A DNA stretch of 64,000 nucleotides from Prosapia bicincta. Lineage: Eukaryota > Arthropoda > Insecta > Hemiptera > Cercopidae. A program made the translations under genes and the position numbers. The stretch covers positions 169,699,386-169,763,385 of the forward strand of contig JBAIZL010000005.1 of the NCBI GenBank assembly GCA_036971475.1, written 5' to 3'. Below are positions 25,031-35,983 of the stretch, piece after piece (the first letter of the stretch is position 1; each line of letters begins with the position of its first letter). Under the pieces are notes generated by a model that did not search any database, was not told the DNA's origin, and saw nothing but the letters and a program-made list of their open reading frames with translations.

Positions 25031-25146
25031 TTTACATAATTCGAAAAATGAAGTGTGAAAATATTCTCTCTTATAAATAAACACCCAATGTGTCATCTAG
25101 ACTTAACATAATTTGAAAAAAGAATAGTTACTTACAATGCGAGTGT

Positions 25147-25733
25147 TTATAGGTTGTTGTGACGTAGACGCCATCTCTCGTGAATGTATGACCTGCAGAT
25201 TAACGGATCACAATAGTTGATCAAAGAATAGCTCTCCTCCTGGGTTGATTGTAGAAAGTCTTCAAAACTAAATAATTTAAATAACGGGTTTAAACAGATA
25301 TCGCACCAGTTATCAGAGCCTCCAATAAATTCGAAGCAGTCCACCTCGGCTATAGAGTATGTGTAACCGGCTCTTGTGATGTCGAAACTCTCTGCCTGAC
25401 GGAGCACCAAGTAACTCAAACACTCTCGGCAAATATTATTAGACAGACCGGTGTAGTGAAATCTAATAAATTTGACAAATGTCTTCTCGTAGGCATACAC
25501 AGTTACAGCGCCACGGTGGTTCTTCAACCATAACAATACTGAAAAATCTAAATTATTGAAATCTATAGATAAAGATTCAGATGTATCACAAGGCTTCATC
25601 AGTACATAGTCTTTAAAAGATTTCATCAACGTTTGCTTTACAGATACAGGTAAGTCCAAACTGTCTATATCATTTCTGTTCTGTACGCATGCGCAGACCT
25701 CAATAGCGCACAGATTAAACAAAGATAGAGGCA
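25147..25733 (-). CDS. ORF2: unrecognised 195-aa protein, start codon predicted at a splice junction
   Basis: I do not recognise this protein. The frame is open for 194 complete codons to TAA at 25,149-25,147, with no ATG at its 5' end and an in-frame TAA about 20 nt upstream. The exon starts TG|CCT directly after ttttacag. Splicing from the donor at 26,092 would put an A before TG and give Met-Pro-Leu-Ser. In the predicted protein residues 4-13 (SLFNLCAIEV) fit the elongin-C BC-box pattern [S/T]LxxxCxxx[V/A/I/L]. Two CxxC pairs (C102/C105 and C144/C147) and later Cys175 and Cys180 suggest zinc binding. No signal peptide or obvious membrane segment. A GTAAGTAAC donor lies 12 nt after the stop, hinting at a further 3'-UTR intron. 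Single copy in this window. It could be a cellular gene or derived from a mobile element or an old viral insertion; the sequence alone does not decide. Confidence 0.6.
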
Positions 25734-26092
25734 CTGTAAAATTTTAAAAAAATAAACATGCTGAAACGTTTTAAAGAATAATATTAATCTGTTATGGCCA
25801 AATTCACAGTTTGACCGACGTGTTTGATAACAGTTAAAAATTTGCCTATAATACAGCTCAAATCTTCCGCTGTCAACGCCGTAGCGTATCGCTTGGGAAG
25901 AAAGACAGCGCGTCTGTCTTCATCATCTACCTGTAAGTCTACAAGTACGGCGTTACCATACTTTGCTTCGACAAATCGCGCATTTACAATTCTATATGCC
26001 TTGCCCATCTTCAGCCCGCGTATAGGCATAGAATCTACAGAATTTAAAGCTGAAAACTTTGCCGACACTGATGATGACATTTTACTACTTAC
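25734..26092 (-). other. Predicted alternative intron containing ORF1
   Basis: The minus strand reads gtgtca|GTAAGTAG at 26,093/26,092 and tattttttt...ttttacag|TGCC at 25,734/25,733. The 359-nt intron would contain all of ORF1. Joining the A at 26,093 to TG at 25,733-25,732 makes the ATG of ORF2. A second acceptor-like cgtttcag lies at about 25,755. Predicted from sequence only. Confidence 0.55.
25784..26080 (-). CDS. ORF1: unrecognised 98-aa protein
   Basis: ATG at 26,080 (start MSSSVSAKFSALNSV) to TAA at 25,784. I chose this start because it is the first ATG in the predicted leader and has a purine-rich context (agtaaaATGT). The sequence has a beta-rich alternation (AYRIVNARFVEAKYGNAVLV, then AVFLPKRYA, then FLTVIKHV) and an acidic patch VDDEDRR, which would suit a small barrel such as an OB fold. 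From memory, short proteins of this look occur repeatedly in arthropod genomes in mobile or viral contexts, but I cannot name a family. No catalytic motif, signal peptide or membrane segment. It lies wholly inside the predicted intron that activates ORF2, so the two products would be mutually exclusive per transcript. Confidence 0.6.
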   Translation of the reverse strand: MSSSVSAKFSALNSVDSMPIRGLKMGKAYRIVNARFVEAKYGNAVLVDLQVDDEDRRAVFLPKRYATALTAEDLSCIIGKFLTVIKHVGQTVNLAITD

Positions 26093-26119
26093 TGACACAC
26101 ACACAGATCACTCTAAACA

Positions 26120-26170
26120 CAGACTATGCAAAAACACTATATCTCCACCTGTATATAATGTATTATACAT
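26120..26170 (-). promoter_or_regulatory. TATA-type promoter of the ORF1/ORF2 locus
   Basis: On the minus strand tataatacattatatacagg spans about 26,167-26,148. A start about 30 bp downstream (tgcatagtc, near 26,125) would leave a leader of roughly 45 nt before the ORF1 ATG and about 32 nt before the donor. Position and spacing fit a eukaryotic core promoter; no initiator consensus is certain. Confidence 0.45.
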
Positions 26171-26299
26171 AGCTGTGGGAGAGTCCATTTGAGAGGTGAG
26201 TGGACGAGTCCATGCGAGTTGGACTGATCCATAATTACGTCATAACTACGACTGTTGATTACAGCACGGCGGGTGATACCGTATGTAGAGGTAAACACA

Positions 26300-26430
26300 T
26301 CGTATCCGATGAGAAGTTTAAATACAAGTTAACACATAATATAAAATGCACGGTCTGACTAAGGTTTAACAAACAGTATCCGATGAGTAGATTGACTATG
26401 GTTTATCTCGTATTATCCGAGAGGTAGAGC
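26300..26430. repeat. Short direct repeats upstream of the ORF1/ORF2 promoter
   Basis: gtatccgatgagaag (26,310), gtatccgatgagtag (26,385) and the weaker gtattatccgagaggtag (26,410) repeat about 75 and 25 bp apart on the 5' side of the promoter. They could be binding sites. Nothing else links them to function. Confidence 0.35.
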
Positions 26431-26437
26431 CTTAGGC

Positions 26438-26600
26438 AAAGTCGTGCTCGACGCCAGGTCTCAGGTAAAGCCACCCAGACCTTAGGTAAAGCTACCTTGG
26501 AGTCATGTAGTAGGTAAAGCCACCCAGGAGCCAGGTCTTAGGTAAAGCTACCTTGGAGTCAGGTCTTAGGTAAAGCCACCTTGGAGAAAGGCCTGTGTTT
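26438..26600 (+). repeat. 29-bp repeat cluster, left arm
   Basis: About five irregular monomers resembling cttaggtaaagcYaccttgg followed by agtcaggt. The reverse complement of the same monomer forms the larger cluster at 27,145-27,745, so the two clusters are in inverted orientation about 550 bp apart. Confidence 0.8.
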
Positions 26601-27144
26601 TGCCCTAATCAGATTTTAATACACTCTAACGACAGTTTATATTTTTGTTAGAAATACCACACTAGATTTAGCATTAGACCTAGGACATGAGTTTACATGT
26701 TTTTGCGAAGTTATATTTAGCCTAAATTACGCCAGATAATTGGAATATTTACAGTTTACAGAGATATGTCTAATATTAAGAGCTAGTGTTAAACTTGTCT
26801 AGAGGCTGAGTTGATATATTAATTACCTAGATGTCTAGTAATATGTCTAAGCTTTTGTATAAATGTGTATAAAGCGATAGCAGAGCAATTGTAATTAGAT
26901 TTAACATTGAATGTTTAATTTTGTTTATTGTTCAAATCATATTATTATTATTGTAAATATACGTCTCTATTATCAAGACACTAGTACTTATTACCTTATC
27001 CCATGTTGACCTCTACCTATATTGTTTGCAATAAGTACAAACACATGTAAACAGAGTCGCTTTATTGAACACATAGTAGTATTTACATTAGGCCTAGCTA
27101 CGATAGATATACTCTTATCGTAGCGGATGTCTGCACTCTACATA
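26601..27144. other. Spacer between inverted repeat clusters, no gene
   Basis: AT-rich, with stops in all frames. It contains several CCTAG/CTAGG words but no recognised motif. Confidence 0.6.
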
Positions 27145-27745
27145 TACCTGGGTGTCACTAGGTATGGCCCGATTCCAGGGTTACTTTACCTAGGTTGGCT
27201 TTACCTGAGGCCTTGCTCCGTGTTGGCTCTACCTAGGGTCTAACTCCATGGTAGCTTTACCTTGGGCCGGGTTCCTGGGTGTCACTAGGTATGGCCTGAT
27301 TCCAGGGTTACTTTACCTAGGTTGGCTTTACCTGAGGCCTTGCTCCGTGTTGGCTCTACCTAGGGTCTAACTCCATGGTAGCTTTACCTTGGGCCGGGCT
27401 CCTGGGTGTCTCTAGGTATGGCCTGATTCCAGGGTTACTTTACCTAGGTTGGCTTTACCTGAGGCCTTGCTCCGTGTTGGCTCTACCTAGGGTCTAACTC
27501 CATGGTAGCTTTACCTTGGGCCGGGCTCCTGGGTGTCTCTAGGTATGGCCTGATTCCAGGGTTACTTTACCCAGGTTGGCTTTACCTGAGGCCTTGCTCC
27601 GTGTTAGCTTTACCTAAGGCCTAGCTGCTGGGTGGCTACGCTCGGATTGGCTTTAACCGAGAGCGTGCTCCTGGTTAGCTTTACCTGCTCCTTGGCGGCT
27701 TTAACTAATGCCTGGTTCCCGGGTGGATTTTACCTAGGACTCCGA
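27145..27745 (-). repeat. 29-bp repeat cluster, right arm, with 127-bp higher-order unit
   Basis: Monomers such as ttggctttacctgaggcctt and tagctttaccttgggccggg form a 127-bp higher-order unit; ggtgtc(a/t)ct recurs at 27,151, 27,278, 27,405 and 27,532. Copies are nearly identical, so amplification is recent. Monomers match the reverse complement of the left arm. Confidence 0.9.
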
Positions 27746-27759
27746 TTATTTTTGACAAT

Positions 27760-28340
27760 CTGAAATCGGCCCTCAGGTGAACCCGCCCCCACAACGGTCC
27801 ATAATATACTTTAACCTTACTATATACAGTCATTTGATCCAACCGATCGATTTTCGGCAATTTCATATTTTATTTAAAAACTACCCCTAGGTGAAACCAC
27901 CCCCTAGCAGTCCGTACTGGACTCTACACATATCCCGTACTGTCTGTTGATCCAACCGATCGATTTTTGGCAATTTCAAATTTTATTTAAAAACTACCCC
28001 TAGTTGAAACTACCCCAAACCGTAGCGATAATACACTCTAGACTCACCCTAGAATAGGGAGCTACCCCCGGGGATGGTCCTGAACGTAGCTGAGGTCACC
28101 CCCCCAAACGTAGGTTAGGTTAGGTTGGATCCATTTTGGCTAGCTTAGGTTAGTGACTTGGAATTTATTTTTTTCGAAAAACTACCCCCCACCCCTCTAA
28201 ACGTGGTCGAATCCACCCCCAAGGCTAGGATCAGGGCCGCATCAACCCACTGCATCATCCAAAACCACCCCTACAGTCCTAGGTTACGTACACGCCGAGT
28301 TAGGGGTAGTTGTCCCAAGGTGGGTCCGGTTCTACTCACA
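27760..28340. repeat. C-rich repeat region with 114-bp direct repeat
   Basis: ttgatccaaccgatcgattt followed by ggcaatttcaNattttattt and a run of ACCCC occurs at 27,833 and 27,947, with a more decayed third copy near 28,160. A short TTAGG-type run (gtaggttaggttaggttgg, about 28,106) is too short to be telomeric. No gene recognised; the open frame reading rightward is a by-product of the C-rich composition. Confidence 0.7.
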
Positions 28341-28565
28341 ATGATATACACTTTATTCAAAACACAAATTTAAATAGAACTTGTGTATACACTTGAATCA
28401 GAAATAGTGAAAAGTGTTTACATGTTTGTATTTCTTCTATGTAATCTGGTGTTTTTATTAATCTCGCAGTATCCCAGTCCCCTATCTGTCGAATTACTAA
28501 GAGTTAACTGTACTGTAAACAAAAAAAATCCTTATCTATTTAATTTTTTTCGTGGCCTTGTGACT

Positions 28566-29550
28566 GATTCATTATTTACTTTTGGTATAATTACAATATG
28601 CTTATGTTACAGTATGTAGTGATACTGTATACTTGACAATCTGCAAATATATGAGACGAATGTTTTCAATGAAACTTTGTGTTTGAGCTGAGATCTGATT
28701 AAAAAGACAATAGTTTTAAGACATCAAATGTTAAAAAGCCTGAACTACAACAAATGTAAATATTCTATATGTGGGCCAGTATTAGATATAAACCATACTT
28801 ATATTTTATATTAAAAGTTAAAGTTTAGCTTATAAGATTAAATATATAAGAAATGAACACTGATATACACTTTCTTCAAAACACAAATTTTAACCAGAAC
28901 ATGTGTAAACACTTGAATCAGAACTAGAACAGAAAAGTGTATAGGCTACATGTGTGTATTTCTTAAACATTTATATTATTAAAATTTTTTAAATGTATTC
29001 ATTCATTTACTGTCCAGAGCCATAACTGGTTTCACTGTGAAACCCAACTTTATTTATCCTACAAACTTTTGTTTCTTCTCTCGGTAAACATCTATCTTCA
29101 ATTACCTTGTGAACAGGTTGCCTCCACCAACACTAATCTGCCGCGATGACGTAATTTTCTACTAATACCAGCACTAATTTACTATTACGTTATTTCTTTA
29201 GTCCTTTAAAGTAATATATTTACTTCGTAATAATTCGGTAAAGATTATGTGCATTTCATGTACTCACTCCTGCATATAAAGTATTATGTCATTATACGAT
29301 CTATATATTCTACCACGAGATTTTATGCCTCTACCCCTACATGTAGTCCTTTCTTATCCTTTGTATGACTCCAAAGAAATACTAAAAAAATGAGCAAGCG
29401 ATTACCTCGTCTGATTTACATATATTTATTTTGATCTAGGTTAGTTTTAAAGATGATTTAATACAAACATTTAATAAAATGAATATACCTAAAATGAGAG
29501 AGAGAGAGAGGGGGGGAGGGAGAGAGAGAGAGGGGAGAGAAAGAGATATA
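28566..29550 (+). repeat. Module M, copy B1
   Basis: Counterpart of 8,324-9,308, ending in a GA tract with G runs (29,498-29,549). Confidence 0.8.
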
Positions 29551-30882
29551 TAATAGTTTTGTCTATTTTTGGTGTTTAAATACCTTCTGTATAAATATTT
29601 ACATTCAAAAAAAAACGTGACATTCATCAAGTCACTTTGTGGTAAACGCCGCTGAACAGGTATAAATGCACTTTAGTGTCAATAGGCAAAAACGGCGTTC
29701 TATTGGCAATTTGACAACAGCTCTCTTAAAACCTTTCAACAAGTAAAATAGAATCACTTATTTTTTTGGAATTTTTTTTTTTTTTTGTTAAATAAGTCTT
29801 ATTATATTACAGTGTAGTAAAACCTTGATAAATTGTGTTTATGTATATTGGATTTTAGAGACTCTAGTATTATAGCTACTAAAATCCTTGTCGGTGGCTA
29901 ATGGTTGGCCTTATAGAGAGCATTGTACATCAGAACCGATCATGTCCTTCATTGTTTCTCGAATGTAGGAAGCTTAATTGATATCTTTTGTTCGTCAACT
30001 TTGAATATGGGTCAAGAGCAAAGTTTAGATGGAAACTTCCAAACAAACCTACCTCGTGACAGTCCAATAAAATGTTGACACGATTTTAAGCATTTGTATT
30101 CGTATTTCGACAGACTATTAATATATGAAATTTATTTTTTTATTTTAATCTTGATATATGATTCAAATTCAGTGGTTAAAATAATTCATGTTCATCTTGA
30201 TCTGGTTTGAAAGATATAGGGGATTAAAAGACTTTAAATTCAATTTATTTTCATTAGGCCTATGAACTAAAATCTGAATAAATTTAATACTTAAATATTA
30301 CATAATAGTGTTTTAGACTAGAGTTTTATTGAAACACTTGACCTACATATGAAAAAAATCCATTTTTTTAAAAATATATCAAAGAATTTAGTTTTGTATC
30401 TGTTTTTATTAAACTGTCAAAATGTCGACGTTATATACCATACACAAGATATTAAATACACTTTGTCGCTCTATTTTTTATTTAGTGGCAGCTTGTTATT
30501 GCTTTATATGTCAATACGTCAGCATGGGTCTCTTATAACAACTTCTAAACTATTTCAAACATCCAATAGTAAGTTTAATGCTAATAATAATAATAAAAAA
30601 ATTCAAAATGTCTAGTAACCACTTGATGTAGAAAGTAATGTGAGTTAATAATATATTACAAATTTTTATATGTCCGTTAGTGGAGGCCCATTCGGGTTTC
30701 CTGCCTCGACGAGAAATAATAACGACCTCAAGTAGGTTGTTAAAAAACCCAACGCCAAAAGTGATCGCCCAAAAAACACAACAGGTGAAAAAATACGTAA
30801 AATAAGTAAGTTAACGGGAAGCTGAACTTCAAAATCTAAAATTGCTCTAGTACAACCACACGCTACATACTTTGTTGTGTCT

Positions 30883-31909
30883 GATTCATTATTTACTTTT
30901 GGTATAATTACAATATGCTTATAATATGTAGGGATACTGTATATTTGACAATCTGCAAATATATGAGACGCATGTTTTCAATGAAACTGTGTGTTTAAGC
31001 TGAGGTCTGATTAAAAAGACAATAGTTTTGTTATCAAATTTTAAAAAGCCTAAGCTACAACAAATGTAAATATTCTTTATATAGGCCATATTAGATATAA
31101 ACTATACTTATATTTTATATTAATAGCTAGAGTTTAGCTCATGACGTTAAATGTATAAGAAATGCACACTGATATACACTTTATTTATAAACACAAATTT
31201 TAACCAGAACATGAATGTACACTTGAATTAGAACTAGTGAAACATGTATACATGTGTGTATTTCTTAAATATTTATAATTAAAAATTTCCAAATATATTC
31301 ATTTACTCTGCAGAACCATTTACTGAGAAGCGAAACTCAATTTATCCTACAGAATCCTTATTTTTCTTTTTCTCTTCAACATGTTATCTTGGTAAACATC
31401 TATTTTCAATTATCTTGAGAACGGGTTGAATCTACCTACACTAATCGGCCGCGATGAAGTAATTTTCTACTAATACCAGCACACATATACTATTACGTCA
31501 TTTATTTATACTTTTCCAATTATATATTTCCTTCCTACAAGAGTATGTAACTCTATACTTCTTTAAAACCCGGGTAAAGAATATGTGTATTTCATGTACT
31601 CACCCATGCATATAAAGTATTATTCCATCATACTATCTATATTTTCTACCACGAGATCGTGTGCCTCATATGGTCCTTTCTTAACCATTGTATGACACCA
31701 AAAAACTACTACAAACAAAATGAGCAAGCAATTACTTGTTCTGCTTTATATATATTTATATTGTTCTTGGTTAGTCTTAAAGATGATTACAAACATTTAA
31801 AAAAATGAATAAACCTAAAAAAAAAGAAAGAGAGAGCTAGAAAGAGAGAGAGAGGGAGAGAGAGAGAGAAAGAGAGAGAGAAAAAGAGACAGAGAAAAAG
31901 AGACAGAGA

Positions 31910-31959
<50 letters not shown>

Positions 31960-32118
31960 GAGACAGAGGGAGAGAGAGAGACAGACAGACAGACAGAGAG
32001 ATAGAAAGAGAGAGAGAGAGACAGAGAAGGAAGGAGAGAGACCACAAACCGAGAAAGATTTATATAAGAATATATAATATATATAAGAATAAACCTAAAA
32101 AAAAAGAAAGAGAGACCT

Positions 32119-32168
<50 letters not shown>

Positions 32169-32209
32169 TCAGAGAGAGAGAGAGAGTGAGAGAGAGAGAG
32201 AAAGAGAGA

Positions 32210-32269
<60 letters not shown>

Positions 32270-32280
32270 TGGAGAGAGAC
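30883..32280 (+). repeat. Module M, copy B2, with duplicated long GA tract
   Basis: Counterpart of 10,641-11,672, again 2,317 bp after copy B1. Here the GA tract is expanded and doubled: 31,828-32,040 and 32,105-32,280, each preceded by aaacctaaaaaaaaagaaag and followed by gagaccacaaac. Unequal exchange within the tract is the simplest explanation. Ser/Leu- or Arg/Glu-rich open frames here are artefacts. Confidence 0.85.
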
Positions 32281-33105
32281 CACAAACTGAGAAAGATCTA
32301 TATAAGAATATATTTATAGTAAAATAATAAAATCTATTTCGTTTCATCATGTTTATTTCGAAAATGTCAATATGGTTTAATCGATTCATTTCTATTTTTA
32401 TCTTTATTTCAATTATTTATTTTTAAATTATATTTTATAATTGTATTAAAAATCCACATATAACTTCATGTCGTTTATATGAGATTCGTTTATAAATAAA
32501 AGAGGTTTAATATACTCTCGGTTAAACAGACTTTTGAAGCAATACATTAAATATTCATTCATTTTGATCCTCACAAAGTTATATAAATAAACTCTTACAT
32601 TGAGATTCATGAAAGTATAAATTTGAAAACCAGCCCGTGTAAAAAATTTATAAAACAATATTTGTACATTGTTGAAATAATTTATGTAAATTGTTGATAG
32701 TAACGGCGCACCCTTACGTTAACAATTTACTATCTGGCATTCACAGTGAGAATATATTATATTCAAATTCCATTACTTATCACCAACTAGAGGACAACCC
32801 AGGGAGGACAGTGCGGTAGAAAATCCAATTAAAAGACAAGAATCTCTTTCAATAGGGTTTAATTTAATCCCTGTAAGACACAACGTTCGACAGAGCTCGG
32901 AATGGTGCTTTCTTCTAACACTGGCTATCTTGCATTTTTCACATTGTGCAGAGATTTCTCGCAGCTTTATGTGATCCTAATTCTGTATTCTAGATCCTGC
33001 CCACGTCGAGAGAAATAATCAACAGCAGATCATTCTTTTACAGAACAGAAAGTTATAGTAAGTAATTTTGCCATTTGTTTCTATATGATTTTATTATAAT
33101 TTCAA

Positions 33106-33717
33106 TTAACGAGTGTACTAAGGGTCAAGGCAAATCCAAACTAATGCGTATAAAGGGGAAGTCAGAAACCAGCAAGACAGTTTGCCGTCGATTACCTACC
33201 GTATGTGACCAAATAAAGGCAATACGAATAACAAATACGTAAGAGCGTCGTTCAGAAACTTAAAACTCATATTAACCCAAACGGCCTCATCTCTCGACTT
33301 CTCATGTGATATGTGTTCCGTATTACGTGGGAAGGAAACATGGAAAATGTATGAAACCTTAACGGAAGAGGTTAATACTTTGAATGTAGGCTATAGATGA
33401 TCCTACAAATATTTTAAACTCACTATATCACTGGTTGGGTCAGAAGAGGAAGAGATGATATGCAAGAGAAGAAAGCGAAAATAAAACCTAGGATTAGGAG
33501 ACTCTTAGTTCCTATAAATGCATCTAGGTTCGGATTGTCAATGACACAGCAATTCGGATTTTACATCGGAAGTGCAAACAGCATCGGAAAAGCCTATTGA
33601 AAAGAGTTATTTCATGAACATTCACAAATGTACATAAAGAAGAACGGTGGGCTATAGGCCTATAACTAAGTGTAATTTACAGGGGTTTTTGAATTTACTT
33701 ATTTGAGAAATTATATC
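33106..33717. repeat. 612-bp block, copy B
   Basis: Indistinguishable by eye from 12,509-13,120. Immediately outside it differences reappear (aatttcaa against aatatcat on the left, atcaaatcttgag against atcgaatctcgag on the right). Confidence 0.75.
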
Positions 33718-34846
33718 AAATCTTGAGTTCGTAATAGTTCTTAATATCCATAGTTCCCACGAACGTTTTAGGGGCTATTTGTTCCATTCCTTACTTTTTC
33801 ATTTCTTAATAATGAACTGTTTAATAGTATACGATGTCTTTATAGATACGTTCATCTTTAAAGAATAAACACTTAATGAACCCTCAACAACTCACCCCTC
33901 GTATACACGACTCTTCCAGGACTATTAACTAATGCAAGCATGTTATATTGGAGAATAGCCTGATGTGAGGACCAAATTTAGTAAAGTATTGTAGAACATG
34001 TTTTAGCTACACAAATTTGATACTCTTGATTAAAAAAAAAAAATCAGCGGCTGTGGTTTTCAGGTCAGGGTAAAATAGCGGAAGAGTTATTATTGTTACC
34101 GAAGAAACTACAGTTCTTTTCACAAGCATAGTCCAAGCATGTATATGGGACTGATATCGCCTACTTTCAAGCGTTACAGATTAAACTGATTGTCGCGCTG
34201 CAGTCTGAAAAGTTAATTTTTGTTGAAAAAGAATATTCTGCGTAGTAACTGTTTCTAATTTAAAGTTTCTTCTTATTTAATAACCCTTTTCTAAAAAATC
34301 CTTCACTATTGTTCTATCGCATGTCGACTTGGAGTTCGCTGTTACTTCACGCATCCGACACGACCATTGCAAGCACTAATCCTGCTATCTTAATCTTGTA
34401 TACACAGAATTATTGCTATGCCTGAAGGAATGCAGGCCCACATGTTAGTTTATCCGCGTAGGCTTCTCCTTAGTTTATTACTCAAGGTATGTCGACTGTG
34501 TCCGGGTCAGGTTTATGTTCAATAATGATCTTGGTTTTATTTCCATTGCATTTTTTTTATTTTACATATTTTTATTCTTTGTTGGCTTTTAAATTATAGG
34601 AAAAACTTCACGATAATAAGAAAAATTATTTTATCTTGTAAGTGTATGTTTTGTTATGTTTGTTAGTCTACTACGTTGTGTAAATATTATTGTTATTTTT
34701 AAAACAGCAACGTTTGTTAATAGTTTTATTAGAAAATACCTAGAATTCCAAAACTCTAATTATAGAAAAATTATACAATATTGGCAAAACATTTACATGA
34801 AAAACTGATGTCCATAAGATTTAACAATATGTACGGAATATCACTA

Positions 34847-34893
<47 letters not shown>
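34847..34893. repeat. AT microsatellite
   Basis: (TA)n tract expanded in B; in A and D the same place reads as a short interrupted TA stretch. Confidence 0.95.
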
Positions 34894-34895
<2 letters not shown>

Positions 34896-35983
34896 TGGCA
34901 TTTGTAGAGCTTAGTTGTTTTTTGAGGCAATGATGTGTTTAAATCGACCTTATTCTCAGCCATACATATTTAATTCCTTATTATCTTTATGCCACAAAAA
35001 TATAAATAAAATAAACTAATTTATACCAAGTGAAAAATGCTTTAGTTTTTAATAATTTAGCTATAAACATTCTTGTTTTTTTAAATTTTCCTTACTTAAA
35101 TTCCCTGTATCAGATTTTCAGTAATGAGATGTTGGGTGACTTTGGGGACGTTGGCTCTTGGGTAAAGCCCAAGAATAAATAAACGTTGTCACTTAAAACG
35201 CCTTGAAATAATATTGGCGGAAGGAAATGAATACCGCCATCTAGGGGAATCCAAGATGTGATTTCAATGATACTGTGACGACGTAAATTAAATCAATATT
35301 AACGATAGTCTTAATCAAATCCTTTGCTCAATAAATTCTAAAATTACAAACGGAAATTTAGTATTAGGCTACTTTTATCCAAAGATTGTATTTATGTAGT
35401 TTTTTGTGGATAGAAAATTACGTATCCTCAATAACGTTTTAACTGTAGATTCACTATCATCCCGTTCTGTAGACTAAAGAAAACCTGGAACATATTCTTC
35501 ATGGCTTGAATACCTTTACATGGTCTTTTAATGGTTATCCTCGAGTCATGATTGAGAGATTTAGCAATCCTTAGAAATAAAGGAAATGTGGTCTTGCTTG
35601 ACTATCTTACGATGGAATGTCATCGAATTGAAACCCTCAAAAAGAAAGACTGGAATATGTTTTTCGTTCTTCACTGAATATTTGTTACATTACAGCTTCT
35701 TTTTAACAACTTAATAAAACTCATCAATTAGGGGTTGGTAATAATAAATTTTCTATTACCGTTTGACAAGATCTATTCTAGCATTCATTACGGAAACTAT
35801 ACCTAATAGTATTTAAGTATTATCATAATGTCTATATTTTCTTATTCCGTTACCATGGTTTCAAAATATTTCATTTTAAAAAATTTCCTGTTAATATGAG
35901 TAATTAACTAAATATTGTAATTTATTGAGTATACTATTTATCACGAAAATTGTACTTACTGTCAGATAAAAATTCCATTTGAT

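Noticed and set aside
25824..26192. Plus-strand 122-codon open frame opposite ORF1
   Set aside because: Antisense to ORF1, which has the better start context, promoter and splice arrangement; the plus frame is Thr/Ser-rich and unrecognised.
28100..28125. TTAGG-type telomere repeat
   Set aside because: Only two to three imperfect units inside C-rich repeats; too short to be a telomere or a meaningful interstitial telomere.
31787..32389. Ser/Leu-rich and Arg/Glu-rich open frames across GA tracts (also 11,552, 29,436, 51,081 and 59,009)
   Set aside because: Low-complexity translation of microsatellites.
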